The notes under the pieces: model-generated | Told to the model about the DNA's origin: nothing | Databases searched by the model: none | The model's input: the letters and a program-made list of their open reading frames with translations, nothing else | In this document: positions 23,801-36,496 of the stretch, one piece after another | How the letters are laid out: every line of letters starts with the position of its first letter | Numbering within the stretch: position 1 is the first letter of the stretch | DNA from: Hypsibius dujardini | Taxonomy: Eukaryota; Tardigrada; Eutardigrada; Parachela; Hypsibiidae | NCBI GenBank assembly: GCA_001579985.1 | Contig: LRSR01013501.1 | Coordinates: 1 to 64,000 of the forward strand | Reading direction: 5' to 3' | DNA length: 64,000 bases | Translations under genes and position numbers: made by a program

Positions 23801-26800
23801 TTATGCTTCCTCTTCCTCTGCCTCCGTCTTGACCTTCTTCTTTTTCTTCTTCTTCCCACCGGACGCATCCACGTTCTCTGCAACAGCTGAAACTGTCGCC
23901 ATTTGAAGAGTTTTACTGGCCTGTGTTACATCCAGGACAGTGTGCGTGAGGAGAATGAATAGTTGTGCTTACCGGTGTCTTCTAGGGGGGCAGCCACCTC
24001 TTCCTCAACTTCGGCAACGAGCTTTCGTTTCTTGCTCTTCTTCCCACTGGACGGAGGCTCTTCTGCAAGAAAGACATCGATACGTCCTAAATTTACCATG
24101 TCGAAATCCAATTTATCAAATATGTTGACAGATTTAAGTTAACTTTTATATCACCAACATTCATACATTTAAACTTTCACCATAAATAGTTTAATTACGT
24201 TGACAATATAATAAAAAATGATCAAAATAAACGTACCAGTGGTTTCCGCATGACCATTATCACCATTCTCCACCTTAAGCTCCTCTTCCCCAAAGAGCTT
24301 GTTCAGCTTGCCGGGTGCGGGGGACTGGTTGAAAAAGTCAGTGGGTTCCTTCTTCACCTTGGGAGTCATTGTGTTATCATTGCCGCCGTGGTACTGGAAG
24401 ACTTGACTGCAAAAATGCAGTCAAGGCAGACATGGTTAGGTGCTCCTGTACTTTTGCCGTCTCAGTCTGTCGAACCCTTTGCCTGCCTGGATTCTGCCTG
24501 TCTGAGCTTCATACGTCTCACTTTACCTTTTATTTTGGTACTTGTCGAACTTCTTCGGGCCACCACCGATTCCGCCCATTTTACCACTCTGTAAGGCACA
24601 ACAAAACTCATTCAGACACATGTGTTAACATACGCGATTCCATCAGTCACAGATGGATGGTCTGGATGATACGTCAGAACACTCAACTCACCTCAATCGA
24701 CTCCAGTTCCTTGGCCTTGTTCTCCAAGTATCCGCGTTGCAGCGTACCCAGATCGGCGTCGTCAGTCTCACCGAGGGCGTCCACACGAATCGACAGGGAA
24801 GCTTTGGCCGCGACCATACGAGACATCTGCAATATGGATACAAGTCAGAGATAGACAGTCAAGTCACAAGATAAAACACAGACAAACAGTGAAACAGCAG
24901 CAGACAGACAAGTCCCGACAGACAGACAAATCACGGACAGACAGTGAAGACAAGGTCGCACGGTGAAATAGCAGCAGGCAGACAAGTCAAGAAAGACAGA
25001 CAAACCACAGACAAATAAGCAAGTAGCACAGACTAATCACAGACTCGTTAAGAGTTCCGAGCAGTAACACCGACACCACTCACCTTGCCCTTGATTTTCT
25101 GACTGCTCTGGCTGATCAGTTGAGCGTGGTAAATCAAGCCGTATTTTGGGGTGTCGTGTTTCTTCTTCAAGGCGCGGAATAGGGCCTTCTCGGCGCCGAG
25201 GATCTGAATAGTCGAGGCGGGATGCTTGGCCAGACTCATCAACGAACCTAAATTGAGACATAAATGATCCGCTCATTACACACACATACTCAGTTTTAAC
25301 ATGCGAAAACAATTTCCTGGTTTCAATTTTCATTAAAAAATTTAACTTGTCGGTAAAGTCAATTCAAAAATCCAGACAAAAAATTTGCGTCGTCAAGCAA
25401 TTACTCAACATATTTAGTAATTTCAAATGAAACTCACCAGCATGACTGATAAGCCGGGCACCGACCAACTCTCCGAGGAGTACCGTCAAATTCGGCGCAA
25501 TGGCAGCCATCCGATTACGGAGGTACTCGAACAGCTGCGACCGGTAGTCTTGCATCTCAATGATCTAACAAGTAAGAAATAAAAGATAGTCAGATATCAG
25601 GTCAACCAATCAATCAACGCTCCGACCAATCGAGACAAGGCAGAATCAGTACCCTAAGTCCTCATTATCGAGTCAGCTTGTTGCAATGATTATATTTTTT
25701 ATTCATCATACACATCCACAAATGAATGAATTAGTCAACCAACACAAAACACCGTACCTGATCACAAAGGCCGGTAATGTGCCGAATGTCCTCATCGCTG
25801 ATCTCCGTGCCCATGGAAATCTGCGCAGCGTCTTTTACGCGCTGCTCGAGGTCCGCGGGCAGGACATCCGAGAGGTCCATCGTGATGGAGGCGGTGCGCA
25901 TACCGAGCTTCTTAACCGTCTTGACGTACGCCGCGTGGTCCTGCACGACGGAGCCGAGCTCGGGAAAGTGCCAGCCGTACCACTCCCGACAACGCATAAT
26001 GTAGTTGTTGAGCTCCTTATCCAAATCGTCCAGCAGAGCTGCAATGGGAAAGGGATGCGAATAAGGCTAACGCAGCGCGAGAATAAACGGGGAATCAGTT
26101 TATAGGCAGACTAGCCGAAAACCTAAGTTACAGACAGACAAGTGGTTCACTAGCCTAGACAATGACGAACACATAGTAGTAGGATAGCCACAGACAAACA
26201 AGTAAAGTGTCGCCGACATTTCAGATTGAACGGCAAACAAGTAGGCAGCCAGACGAGTAGAGGGATAGTCAAAAGCATTTCTACAGATAAATAAAACAAG
26301 CTGGCAGTAGACACTTCAGAGTCCAGACACGTTGATCAAGAGGAATGAGCTTCTGTTAGTGTCAGCAGACGGACAGATATGCTGCAGACAGCTGAATCCA
26401 ATTGAAAACCGAGCCAGTGATATTCAATCAAACAATCAAGGGTATACTTCCACAGACCAGTCCCATTTATCACTTACAGACTGCTTGAATGATCATGGTG
26501 TCGATCTTGTCGCCGCTGAACTTCAGTTTGTACCGGGAAAGCCTGAAAATTTCAATACAACTGGCATTACTAAAATGACGGAAGAAACCGATGTCCTCAG
26601 GGAAGACTTTTTTGGGGGTGCTTCAGAGGTAGTGACGAAGTACATTCATCAAGTTGATCAGGAACCACAGTTTTTATGCATCATAAGCTGGGGTGGGGAA
26701 ACTCAACCAGAGAGGACCTTTTCACACCTACCCATGGGCCAAACCGAGGGACATAGCGGTGTTTTCACGCTCTGACACCTCCGTGATGAGGTTGTTGGTT

Positions 26801-28062
26801 TGCGTCCTTATGCAGCGCATCAGCTCGCTGATGGCTGTGTTGTGGACGCAGGTGAGATTGAATTTATCCTGCAGAGACAAACGTAGGACATTGTTGCAAA
26901 GCATGCAGTTTTAAGTGAAATCAAAATATTGAAGAATAATAAAATTAAAAACTCTTAAGCCAAGGAAAAAGCAGATTCTACATCATACGACGCATCTGTT
27001 TCTCCATTCTTCTCATTTTATCTTGGATCGGTTAAGAGTTTCCATACTGAAAACATTTGACAAGATCACAAAACGCAATAAAAAAGCACGTACTTGTTGC
27101 CGGCGTTCTTACCTTGATGACTTTACCAAGGAGGGAATCGGCGACAGCCAGCTGCTCGTTAGCATCCTCCGCTACAATCTTCTTCAACACCTTCTTGAGC
27201 TTCTTCCCGATTTTGCCTTCCACCGCCGCGGTTGCAGCTGTAGCAGAACAAGCAAAACCATACCGTTGCAGGGATTGCGCAAAACTAACCATTCAATCAA
27301 TCAATCGATTTAGAAACATCTCAAACCCCGATTATCAATCAATCAATCGCTTCACAGCAAAGTAAATGTTATCAACACCGATCCAGTTATCACAGACTTT
27401 AAGCTACTGAGAATTGCAAAGCAAAGCAGTCCAGGCGCCATCCAGTACACTGAAATTCTAACCAAATGGAGCAAATCAATCAAATCATGGCAAAACGTGT
27501 GTTGCAAGTCAATCTACACAATGGACCAATCAAACGACCAATGCAATGGCGATGGGGAACCACTTACCGCTCATGGCATCTTCGGTGGTGCTGAATTTGT
27601 AGAACTTTTGCAATTGTACTCTAAAACGTCGAAAAAATACCCGCATTAAAATTAATTTGAAAATCAAAAAAATTGGATGAGATAACTCACATGCTACTGG
27701 CTTTATCGAAAGTCTGAAATTCATCATAGAGGTTCTCAATTTGCACCAGTTTCTTCTCATCCAGAAGCTGAAATGCAGAGAACTCTCATCAGAATATATT
27801 GCGTCAACCATCCCGGTAAAGGGATTTCTCATCGAAACCGACTCGACGGGGAAGGAAACGGCAAGCGAGACAGCGACCTGCGAGCACCGGTGACGGCGAC
27901 CCAGTCAAATTCAGCCGTAATACAAATTGGCTTTTACTGCACTGTTGGAATGATGCCACAGTGAAAATGGCTCAAATTCTGACCACTATCTAAACATTTC
28001 GTCAACTCAATTTCTACCTTAAACACCGCATATCCCGTGGACGTCTCGTACAGAACCAGCAT
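23801..28062 (-). CDS. NOP58: NOP58, box C/D snoRNP core protein
   Basis: Fourteen exons on the minus strand: 28062-28018, 27767-27691, 27620-27568, 27237-27113, 26868-26732, 26542-26478, 26038-25758, 25564-25438, 25247-25084, 24826-24692, 24588-24527, 24406-24237, 24062-23973 and 23886-23801. Every phase agrees, giving 538 residues (human 529). NOP58 pairs with NOP56 and fibrillarin to form 2'-O-methylating box C/D snoRNPs in the nucleolus. The NOP5NT start [15 protein letters not shown], the coiled-coil/NOSIC region and the Nop domain are all present. [20 protein letters not shown] is identical to the remembered human sequence, and [19 protein letters not shown] is nearly so (human [19 protein letters not shown]). 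[11 protein letters not shown] is also kept. The C-terminus is a Lys/Glu-rich nucleolar tail ending in [17 protein letters not shown]. The genes encoding the MAPK- or TOR-linked neighbours share no operon-like link with it; it is head-to-head with UFL1. Confidence 0.97.
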
Positions 28063-28454
28063 CCTGATGATGAGGATTCACGCAAACGTAACAAAAATCA
28101 GGATGATATCTGGGATAAAAATAATACAAGGGACATAAGGAAAATGCACGAAAAAAGATTGCGATTTTCAGATTATGGATTTCGCAATACACTGTACAGC
28201 AATGTAGCGCTACGATTTGAAGGTCCGTTTATATAACCCTATATGATAAGGAATAATTAAACTGCGTCCCCTCGGTCGAAATAAACGGGCACGAATGATC
28301 AGCTGAAGAGGCGTGGCTAGCTCGAAATTAGGCCCGCCTTTGTTGCCCCAAGTTGCTGGACTGAACCCCTCATTAATTTTTGGACCCCCCTGATTCAGCC
28401 ACGTTGACTTTTTAATTTGCATTAAATTAATCTCTAATATTTCTATCAACCACA
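28063..28454. promoter_or_regulatory. Shared upstream region of divergent NOP58 and UFL1
   Basis: Only 392 bp separate the two opposed start codons, so both transcripts must start here, probably from a bidirectional promoter. An acceptor-like CAG (complement of 28064-28066) lies one base before the NOP58 ATG. A short C-rich patch lies at about 28385-28395. No TATA box is evident, and no transcription-factor site is called. Confidence 0.6.
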
Positions 28455-31400
28455 ATGGCTGGTCAAGATTGGGAAGATGTACGGCGATTGATGAGTGATT
28501 TCCAGCGCGTCCAACAAGGCAACACCGCGCAAAGGTGAGTTTTTTGCTCTGTGATCGAGACAAACGCGCCGAAACAGATCAGGTGTCCCAGTGGGATAGA
28601 GTGGCCCGATTAAGGAAAATTATCTCGCATCGATTTAATTTAATATTCTAATCAATTTCTCGTAATATTCCAGGCTCTCTGAAAGAAATTGTATCGAAAT
28701 TGTAAGCAACCTGGTTAAATTAAAATTGCTGGATGTCGTCTACACTACCGATGGGAAGGAATACATCACGCCGCAACAGCTGGTGCGAGAAATCCGTGAG
28801 GAGATGTTTGTGAATGGCGGACGTGTCAATGTGGTGGACATTGCCCAGGCGCTTAATGTCGACCTCTCTCATGTGGAAACGGCCGCGAAGGACCTCATGA
28901 AGACCGATTCCTCGCTCCAGTTTGTCCTAGGACAGTTGATCAGCGCGTAAGTTCAATCGATCAATCAGTCAATTAATGCACCCTTCTCGCGTTAAAAATG
29001 GATCTCTTTAATCGATCAACCAATCAATCAATCAGCCGGTTGTGCTATGATATGAAACTTCAGCCAATCAACAATCAATCAAAGGCTTAGGATACTTGAT
29101 TAAAACTGGACTTTTCAATCAATCAATCGAAATTGTTTGATGTAATATGGACGTCTTTTATCTTTGAAGGGATTACGTGACTTCGTTGGCGGATGAGATC
29201 AACGAGAAGCTCCAGGAGAAGGGTGTGGTGGATATTTCCGACATGACGGTGGTTTTTGATTTGCCGGCGGATTTTATACTCGGAGTCGTCGGGAGCAATC
29301 TTGGAACGCGGATTCATGGTCAGAGAGATCTAAGTAATCCACGGGTTTTGTTGACGGACTGGTTGATTGCCCGGCATCGAGCCATCCTGCGAGGAGCGTT
29401 GAATGCGTCGTCGCGACCGGTGTCTGTGCAGTCGTTGGTCAAGGAGCACTCGCTGAATGAGCGCTTGACTTCCGGTCAGTGTCTATCTTAGTGTCTGTAC
29501 CGGGATGTCTCTGTCTTTCTGTCTATCTATCTCTTTGTCTGCCTGTTTTTTTGTCTCTCTGTTCGTCTGTCTGTCAGTTTGTCTGTTTGTTTACCCGTCT
29601 GTTTACCCTTCTGTCTGTCTGTCTCTCGCGTCGTGTTTTTGTCATAGTACCAGTATAGCATCCTTTATCTGATCACTCCAGTTGTCGTGGAAGAATTGAT
29701 CAGCCTGGGTGAAATCTCTGGCATCCTCTCCGGCAAAGGCAGTAAGGACAAGTCTACCTTCATCCCCCACATTTACACCACGGCCCAAACCGCATGGATT
29801 GAGGCATTTCTCAAGTCCAACTCCTACATCCCCTACAACGCCGTCAAAAAGCTTGATATCGGAGATCCGAAACAGTTTTTGAAGAACCGCTACTCGGTCG
29901 GCGATGAGTACCTCTTCCTGGAGACCTGCATCTTGTCTAAGACGGCGCTCGACCGAGTGGAGGGCGGCTTGGAGGATGTCGCGGCGTCGGGTACCTGGAC
30001 TGAAATTGGTGGTTTATTTCCCGCTGGGGTGGACGATCAGGATGTTGCGGAAGTGATTGAAACCCTCTTGACTACAAAAAAGATAAAGGTAAATTGAAGG
30101 GATACTGCTTGATAGACAATTAGATGGAGAGGCAGTTAGAACTGCAGGCAGTCAATCAAACAGATAGGAATGCCGACAGACATCCGGACAAACAGACAGA
30201 GAAACAGACAAACAAACAGTCAGTCAGTCAATCAGTCAATCAGTCAGCTGGGCAGGCAGACTGAAGGACAAACAGACATATTGCGTAATATTTGCTTGTC
30301 TCTTTGATGTTTCAGGACATTCGGTTAGTGCAGGACATCTTTGTAGTCGCTGAAAAGATGGTGGAAGAAAGCAAAAAGCTATTCGATACTTGTATCGAGA
30401 CGATCGCGGAAGAAGATGCCAAAAAGCAGTCCAGCATGATGCCTTCCGTCCCGTCTGGCGCCAGCAAGAAGGCTCAAGCCGACGACGATGAAGACTTGCT
30501 TCCATCATCGAAAAAAGATCGGAAGGGCAAACGCCAGACCGGGAAGGGCGCGACAAAGTCAGCGGGGAAGGGAAAACGCGATGAGGAGGACGACTCTGGA
30601 GCGTCTGTGCCGGAGTTTCTGACTGTACCGGCTTTGGTGGTGGAGCTACAGAAGGCCAACGAGGACGCGCCATTTGAGCTGCTGGAAGCGATTGCGAGGG
30701 CCATTCAAGCTGATCTGGTGGAATCGCATCGGCGGGTATTGAAGGTTAAGGTGGAGCTAATTGCTGCGTCTTCAGCCGGCGACCGGAAGTCCACTCATAA
30801 GGCCGTGCAGGAACAGATTTCCGCTACCATCTGGCTCATGAGGATGTTTGCCAAGGGGATTGAGCATTTCTCTGCTGGTAATTTTGAAAACCTTTTTCTA
30901 GTCTGGGTATATTGATGCACTTAATGAAAAATTTACTTAAAAGTATTTCCATTTTTTAAAAATATTTTCTGAGTGATATCACGAATGTTATTTGATGTAT
31001 TCGCAAATTTAATTGTAAGGGAACAACACTGTTTTTGTTGTTGATTTCTTGCAGAGACCGACAAGAAGCAGTTGGCCAAACTTCTCCTGCGCAACGTCGG
31101 TGCCGAAGTGTTAAATCCACTCTTATTTTTCCTCATGGAGGATTTGGGCCTGGCTCTACCGGAAAGGACTGATCTAACCCCAGAGGTAAGTTGTCCCAAT
31201 TGTCTGTTTGTCTGACTGCGCTCATTTTTTGTCTGCATTGTTTTTTCTTTACTGTCTGTCTGAATCCATCCGCATTTGTATTAATTAAATCACCATGGAG
31301 TCTTTCTATCCACTGTCTGTCTGTCTGTCTGTCTGTCCACCTATGTTTGTCCGTCTATCTATCTTTCTTTCGCCTGTTTGTCTGTCTATTTGGTGCTGCC

Positions 31401-32043
31401 TGCGTGCCTGTCTGATTCGCTCCTTGTCTATCTTGTCTTTCGGCGTGCCTTCAGTGTTCGTTCGCTGTCCGTCACCCACCGATGTAGATTTGTTTTCTGT
31501 TTTGATATTCCCTATCTGCAACAACATTACAAGTGTCTGATGGGATGTTACTGGTGTTCATTTCTTCTCTGTTTTCTTTTTCAGGCACGCACCAAGTTGG
31601 TCGCCAAACTGCCCGAGCCTCCCCGGGCAGCCTTCGAAAAGACCAACACCGGCGCCGCCGGGGACAACATCGACACCTTCGAAGACTCCCTCCAAAGCCT
31701 TCTCGACAGCGAGAGCATCGGCATGCCCATCCGGAAAGCCGATAAGAAGAAAGAGACCCAAATTTGTCAGGAGCACCGTCAGCAACTCCTCCAAGGCATT
31801 CGTAGCGCCACCGACATCCCCACCGCCTTGCGGCTCTGCTGTCTGTCCCTTTTCCTTAAGAAGACCGCGGTGCCGTTGGAGGCGCCCGGCAAGTTTGTGC
31901 CGCAGATTTTAGCCATTGTCAAGCCGGACTTGAAGCCGGAACAAGCGGCCGTTTTGGAGCAGGCACGGGATATGATGCAGGACGGCGGCCAGTCTCCTGA
32001 TGATATTCGTGCAGTCATTTTGAAATTGGCTGATTTGGCATAG
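28455..32043 (+). CDS. UFL1: UFL1, E3 UFM1-protein ligase 1
   Basis: Seven exons: 28455-28534, 28674-28946, 29170-29474, 29682-30088, 30316-30877, 31055-31185 and 31585-32043, giving 738 residues (human 794). UFL1 is the E3 of the UFMylation pathway and works with DDRGK1 and CDK5RAP3 at the ER membrane, for example on stalled 60S ribosomes. The N-terminal winged-helix repeat region is well kept: WEDVRRLMSDFQR, RLSERNCIEIV, DGKEYITPQQL and GGRVNVVDIAQALNVDL (human GGRVNIVDLQQVINVDL). FVLGQLISADY and KSTFIPHIY also match. Exon 5 codes a Lys-rich, probably disordered linker (about residues 405-460), as in the family. The C-terminal helical domain includes the family motif GKFVPQILAIVKPDLKPEQ. 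Introns 3 and 6 hold TCTG tracts, and intron 4 has CAGT/CAGA words. It is convergent with the GH3-domain gene. Confidence 0.97.
29495..29640. repeat. TCTG tract in UFL1 intron 3
   Basis: Imperfect TGTC/TCTG words fill most of the intron. The upstream intron 2 (28947-29169) instead carries AATC/CAAT words ('caatcaatcaatc' near 29020-29030 and 29115-29125). Confidence 0.7.
31190..31460. repeat. TCTG tract in UFL1 intron 6
   Basis: (CTGT)n, best at 31314-31335, with flanking decayed words across most of the intron. Confidence 0.75.
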
Positions 32044-32229
32044 TGTGGATTAATTTGCGAGAGTAGATTGTACAAGGATGGGTTAATTCTGCAAGACTGG
32101 ATGAGTGGGTTCACGCTCTAGAAAAAGGACGAACAGCGGAACGTTCATAAAAAAAGAACCAGTCAGCGGAGTTTTCGATTTTTTATAATTAATTGTTTAG
32201 TTTTCGTTCATGCGGGACAGCAAAAAAAT

Positions 32230-32260
32230 ATTTATTCATCGGTTAGATGTTTAAATAAAA
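32230..32260. terminator. Paired polyadenylation signals of convergent genes
   Basis: The 222-bp gap between the UFL1 stop (32041-32043, plus) and the GH3-gene stop (32268-32266, minus) contains TTTATT at 32231-32236, which is AATAAA on the minus strand. It also has AATAAA on the plus strand at 32254-32259. If both are used, the two 3' ends overlap. Confidence 0.5.
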
Positions 32261-32265
32261 CGGAA

Positions 32266-34817
32266 TTAAACAACGATGGCATTACGTAGAAAGTCCACGA
32301 GAGGCTGCTTGAACAGGACTCGTGGTATTTTTAACTGGGAAGGCGACGTGGAAGAGGTATTAATCATGAATTCCCGTAACCGCTGAAAGGATCCAGGGAC
32401 CACAAGGAGGACCCTCGCAGGAGCCAGACCTTCCTTGTCGCGCTGGTATTTGTAGCCATATCTTTTGCACTGGCTTTTCATCAGGAAACGATCCAACTGA
32501 AAAAGAACCATTGAAGTTTCCGATATTCCAGTACTTCAAAGTCAAGACTTATGGGCATGAAAGTACAATCACAAAACAATAGGCATATGTACTCGCGTAT
32601 AAATATCAATAAAACTGAATATAAATAACATATATACTGTACGCATACATAAATAACCAGAGGTTTTATGTCATCATTAGAGGTTGCCTGACAAGGGAAC
32701 CCATCAACCCATAAAATCATTATTAGTACATTTTATACTGTAGCTAACAAAAGGCATTGACACGGTCTAAAAAGCGCTGTGAAGGTGTCAAGTGAAGTTG
32801 TGAAGTGGCATTTGTGAAGTTCGGGAAATTAAATATTTTGAAATAAGTTTTACCCTAAAACCTCCTCTTATATTTATAATAAAAATTCTAAAACATAAAT
32901 AATCTTTAAAAATTGCAGCATTACGGGCATGCACTTGTACTTCGTACTTGACAAGTTTGACGTACTTGTAAATAGTAGTTTTAATTTTCTGAAACATGAT
33001 TTTGGAATGTAGATTTATTTTTTACTGAAAAAGAAAATTACCCCTCCATACAAAACAAACAGGAGTTAATTTTCAATTGATCCTCAGAGCACTTTCTTAC
33101 AAATTCGTATTGAATCATAATGATGTTCACGGTCATGCTTTTTAGTACAGTAAGTTTTTTATTCTGTGTTATTTATAATCTGTGTTATCTTCTAATTGCA
33201 ATTACTCGAGTAAGACTATTTATCTGATGCTTTAATTTACACAATCAGAAGATATTTGAAACCGATGAATGCGTTTTAATTATCTTTTAACTCGGGAACA
33301 TCAAATGAATATTGAAATTTTTAATTTGCATTATTATGAATACAAGGTAATGCTTTTGGGTAAAACTTGTTTCAAAATTCTTTTAAATTCACAAACTTCC
33401 CATCACAACTTCACTTCACAAATGCACAGGGCTTTCAAGACCGTGCCCTAAGAAAACAGCCAAGCTATAAAATAAAGACATCTCTCTGCAGACTCTATTC
33501 ATCATACATGTATTGACAATGAGTACTGTACCTCTGCGCCCAATTGAGTTTCCAATTTTTCCCGGTCTTCCTCAATGAGGCCCTGCAGCTCGAGGAAGAG
33601 CACATAAAACGGCGTCATTCCCTGGCCCGCCGGGGTTATCTTCAAGTTCAGCAGAACACTTTCACACGAAGTAAAGTCGACGATGCGGCTAAAGTGGTGT
33701 TGAGCGGAGAAGAGGTTGTTGAGATGCGCGACCGCAGCCAGCAGCACATCTTCCGATGTTTTCTCCCCTCGGATATTAAGCTGTTGCGATGACCTAATTG
33801 ACAATTGGAAAATTAATCTATAATGCTCATGCCTTGACATGATAATGATGTAATTGTGGAGAGCTCGTACCGATGAACATATTGTATGACTGGGAACTGG
33901 CCGTGAAAGTCAACCACTCGGACGACATCGCCGATCCGGTAGCGGTAGAGTCCACCAAAATTGGTCAGTACCATTTCGTATTCTTTTCCTTTCTCAACCT
34001 AATATACAGTTGGAGGAAAGTTCGACGTTACGAATTTGGCAGTAGTTTGAATAATTTATTTAAATATTAAAAGTATCATTTAAAGATAATCAATAGAAGT
34101 GGATTCTGATTTCAGTTTACAGCAAAGACCCGGGTAAAATATATCTGTATTTATTCAAATGTTGTAGACGTAAAGCATTTCATATCAATGGGTTCTGTTT
34201 TTTCAAAATAGTTACTTACTTACAAATTTACAACTGATAGTCTCTCTCATTTGAATTGAAAATCGTCGTTCTCACCAGTTAACTAATTAAATTTGGATTT
34301 TTATTACAACTCAGACTACCGCCAGAATTCGCTGTTGCGTTCATCAAAGAATCAAACCTCGGTTTTATATTAAAATTACCCATATGTATATGTAAATGCA
34401 AACTTATATTTATATACTATATATGTATCTATGCATTTATTTATATTAAAATGACATATAGGTATATATATTTATATATCGTTTTTATCAAAAAATGATC
34501 TGGAAGATTGTATTGTACCTGTTCTGCGAATACTGTAGCCGGCTCTGTGTCCTCAGAGTTCTCCAACGGCATGAATTCAAAAAAAATGGATTTGACAGCC
34601 AAGAGGAAGCCTACATCATCTCCGTCTTTTTCGGGCCATTCGTTGTAGCCAATTATTCCTTCCGTTGAGCCATACCAGGGAGTATAGATTTTGACCGCTG
34701 GAATGTATCGCGTTATTTAATAGAAAATTATGTATGACTGTCAGTCGTGCCCATTTGCCTTAATGTCTGTAGGCCTGTCTTAGACAGTTTCCAAATGTAT
34801 TAGCACGTTGCAATGTA

Positions 34818-34860
<43 letters not shown>

Positions 34861-36496
34861 CCCTGACTTCTTCGATCGTCAATTGTCCTGTTTTCATTTT
34901 TCTGCCTGACCGTCTGTATGTTGGTTCGTAGGTCAGCAAACAAGACCTTTTGTATATTTCTCGCGCAAAATGGCGCTATACTGCTGAAATGATCCGGATG
35001 CAATGGAGTTAATCAGCGTCAATTTTGGCCAAATCCGCACACCAATGTTATCAAATCCTGCAAATAACGCAATATATAGGTATTACACATAAATGCAGTC
35101 AAGAAAATTAAGGTAATGTTTTTTCAAATTATGTCATTTACCGTCTAGTCGTTCAGGTCGATCAAAATTTAAATCAAATAAAGGCACAATACGACTGACC
35201 TTGAGAGAATTCTTTTTCGAGTTCGTCAGCCCTGGCAGGCATCGGGTTGAGCCACTTTTCTAGTTCAATTCGAATTTCGACTGAAATTTTTAGCTCGCGG
35301 TTAAGGGTGCCCTCTCGGATGTCATGGACCATTTCGCGCCAATTTTGCTCCATCGTCCGGAACATAAAATAGACCAATGACGCGAACAGAGCATCGATTC
35401 GCGCCAGATCTCGGTGTCGCAGTCCGAACAGAGTGTGGACGTACTGGGCGGCCGTGCTGTCCGCGATTTCGAAGCCCATCGGTGGTGTGGTGTAGACGTC
35501 TCGACGCCAGATGCCGTAGGTTAACCGCTGGAACGCGGAGACGGGTCCCAGATACACACCAGATGGAGTTTTCGTCAAGAGTTTTGTTGGATTGTATAGT
35601 AAGTTCATTATCTGAAACAGAAAACTACAAGCTGTCGGTGTCTGTTTGTCTGTCTGTCTGCCTGCCGTTTGCGTTTACCTCCTTCGTACCTACTCGCTGT
35701 TGTTAACTTACCCTTCCATATCGTAGCCGGCTAGGCAATAAATTGAGCGCGTGTCGAAGACACATAAATACATATTGCCCCTGCGTCCAGAACATCGTTC
35801 TAACTTGTGGAACAATGCTCGGCTTTCCCGTCGTCCCTGACGTGGCTCCATAATACAACACCTCCTCCTTTGTCAAAACGTTCGTTGCGCCTTCCGTCAT
35901 CCGCTGAACTAAATCGGCGTAATGCGCATATTTTGTCACGGGATGCGCTTTGACAAAATCCTCTCGAGTTTTGACATGCGAAAGCTTGTATTTCAGTCCG
36001 TACTCAGTTTTTCCGTTCAACTTCAGTATCCGTAATAAAACGCCGTTTTGAACAATTTTCAGTCGATTTATGTCTCGTCTTTGCCGCCATGCGTGATACT
36101 TCCCAGCAATTTGGATGGCCTTGTTCAAACAATAATGAAATAGGCCAACCGAAAAGGTAAACGTTGACTCCTTAAAGATGGCCACTCTCAGGAGGATGGT
36201 CAGGACAATAGCTGCACTAAAACCTGTCCAAAAATTTTACTCACTTGAAACATGAAATACTACTAAAGTAATTGAAATCTATTTAAAATATTTTATTTTA
36301 TAAAAGCAAGTATTTACAAAATCAATTTTAATCTGTAGTTGTAAAAGTAATACAAAACGAGCATAATAGAAATTTTAAGTTAAAGGTACTTCAGCTTACC
36401 AATCAGGTACGTAACAATACATAGTCCAAGATGACTGGAGCTCGCCAGTAAGACAAATACGGCACTAAGGCCGCCAAAAATTAGTTTAGTTTTCAT
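32266..36496 (-). CDS. GH3-domain-containing protein (GHDC-like)
   Basis: Eight exons on the minus strand: 36496-36400, 36223-35712, 35611-35200, 35057-34947, 34697-34519, 33998-33871, 33793-33532 and 32496-32266, giving 643 residues with consistent phase. GH3 proteins are ANL-superfamily adenylating enzymes; plant members conjugate amino acids to jasmonate or auxin. Animal GHDC has no settled substrate, so no reaction is assigned. All three ATP/AMP motifs are visible: YYGATSGTTGKPS (P-loop-like, residues 156-168), YGSTEG, and LYRYRIGDVVRV. The N-terminus has two hydrophobic helices (about residues 8-50) before the catalytic fold, so the protein is probably membrane-anchored. The donor of exon 4 is a weak GTCTTG, chosen because phase and motif order require it. 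The start ATG directly follows an acceptor-like GAG. A near-perfect TGTC run lies in intron 4 at 34818-34860. Confidence 0.9.
34815..34862. repeat. TGTC microsatellite in GH3-gene intron
   Basis: About ten perfect CTGT units, the cleanest tetranucleotide run in the window. The gene is on the minus strand, so its transcript carries the CAGA strand here. Confidence 0.9.

Noticed and set aside
27768-28017. Box C/D snoRNA in a NOP58 intron
   Set aside because: Mammalian NOP58 introns host such RNAs, but no C box and D box pair with closing stem could be placed in these introns by eye.
35377-35706. 109-codon plus-strand frame
   Set aside because: Antisense of the GH3-domain exon 35611-35200 running into a TGTC tract.
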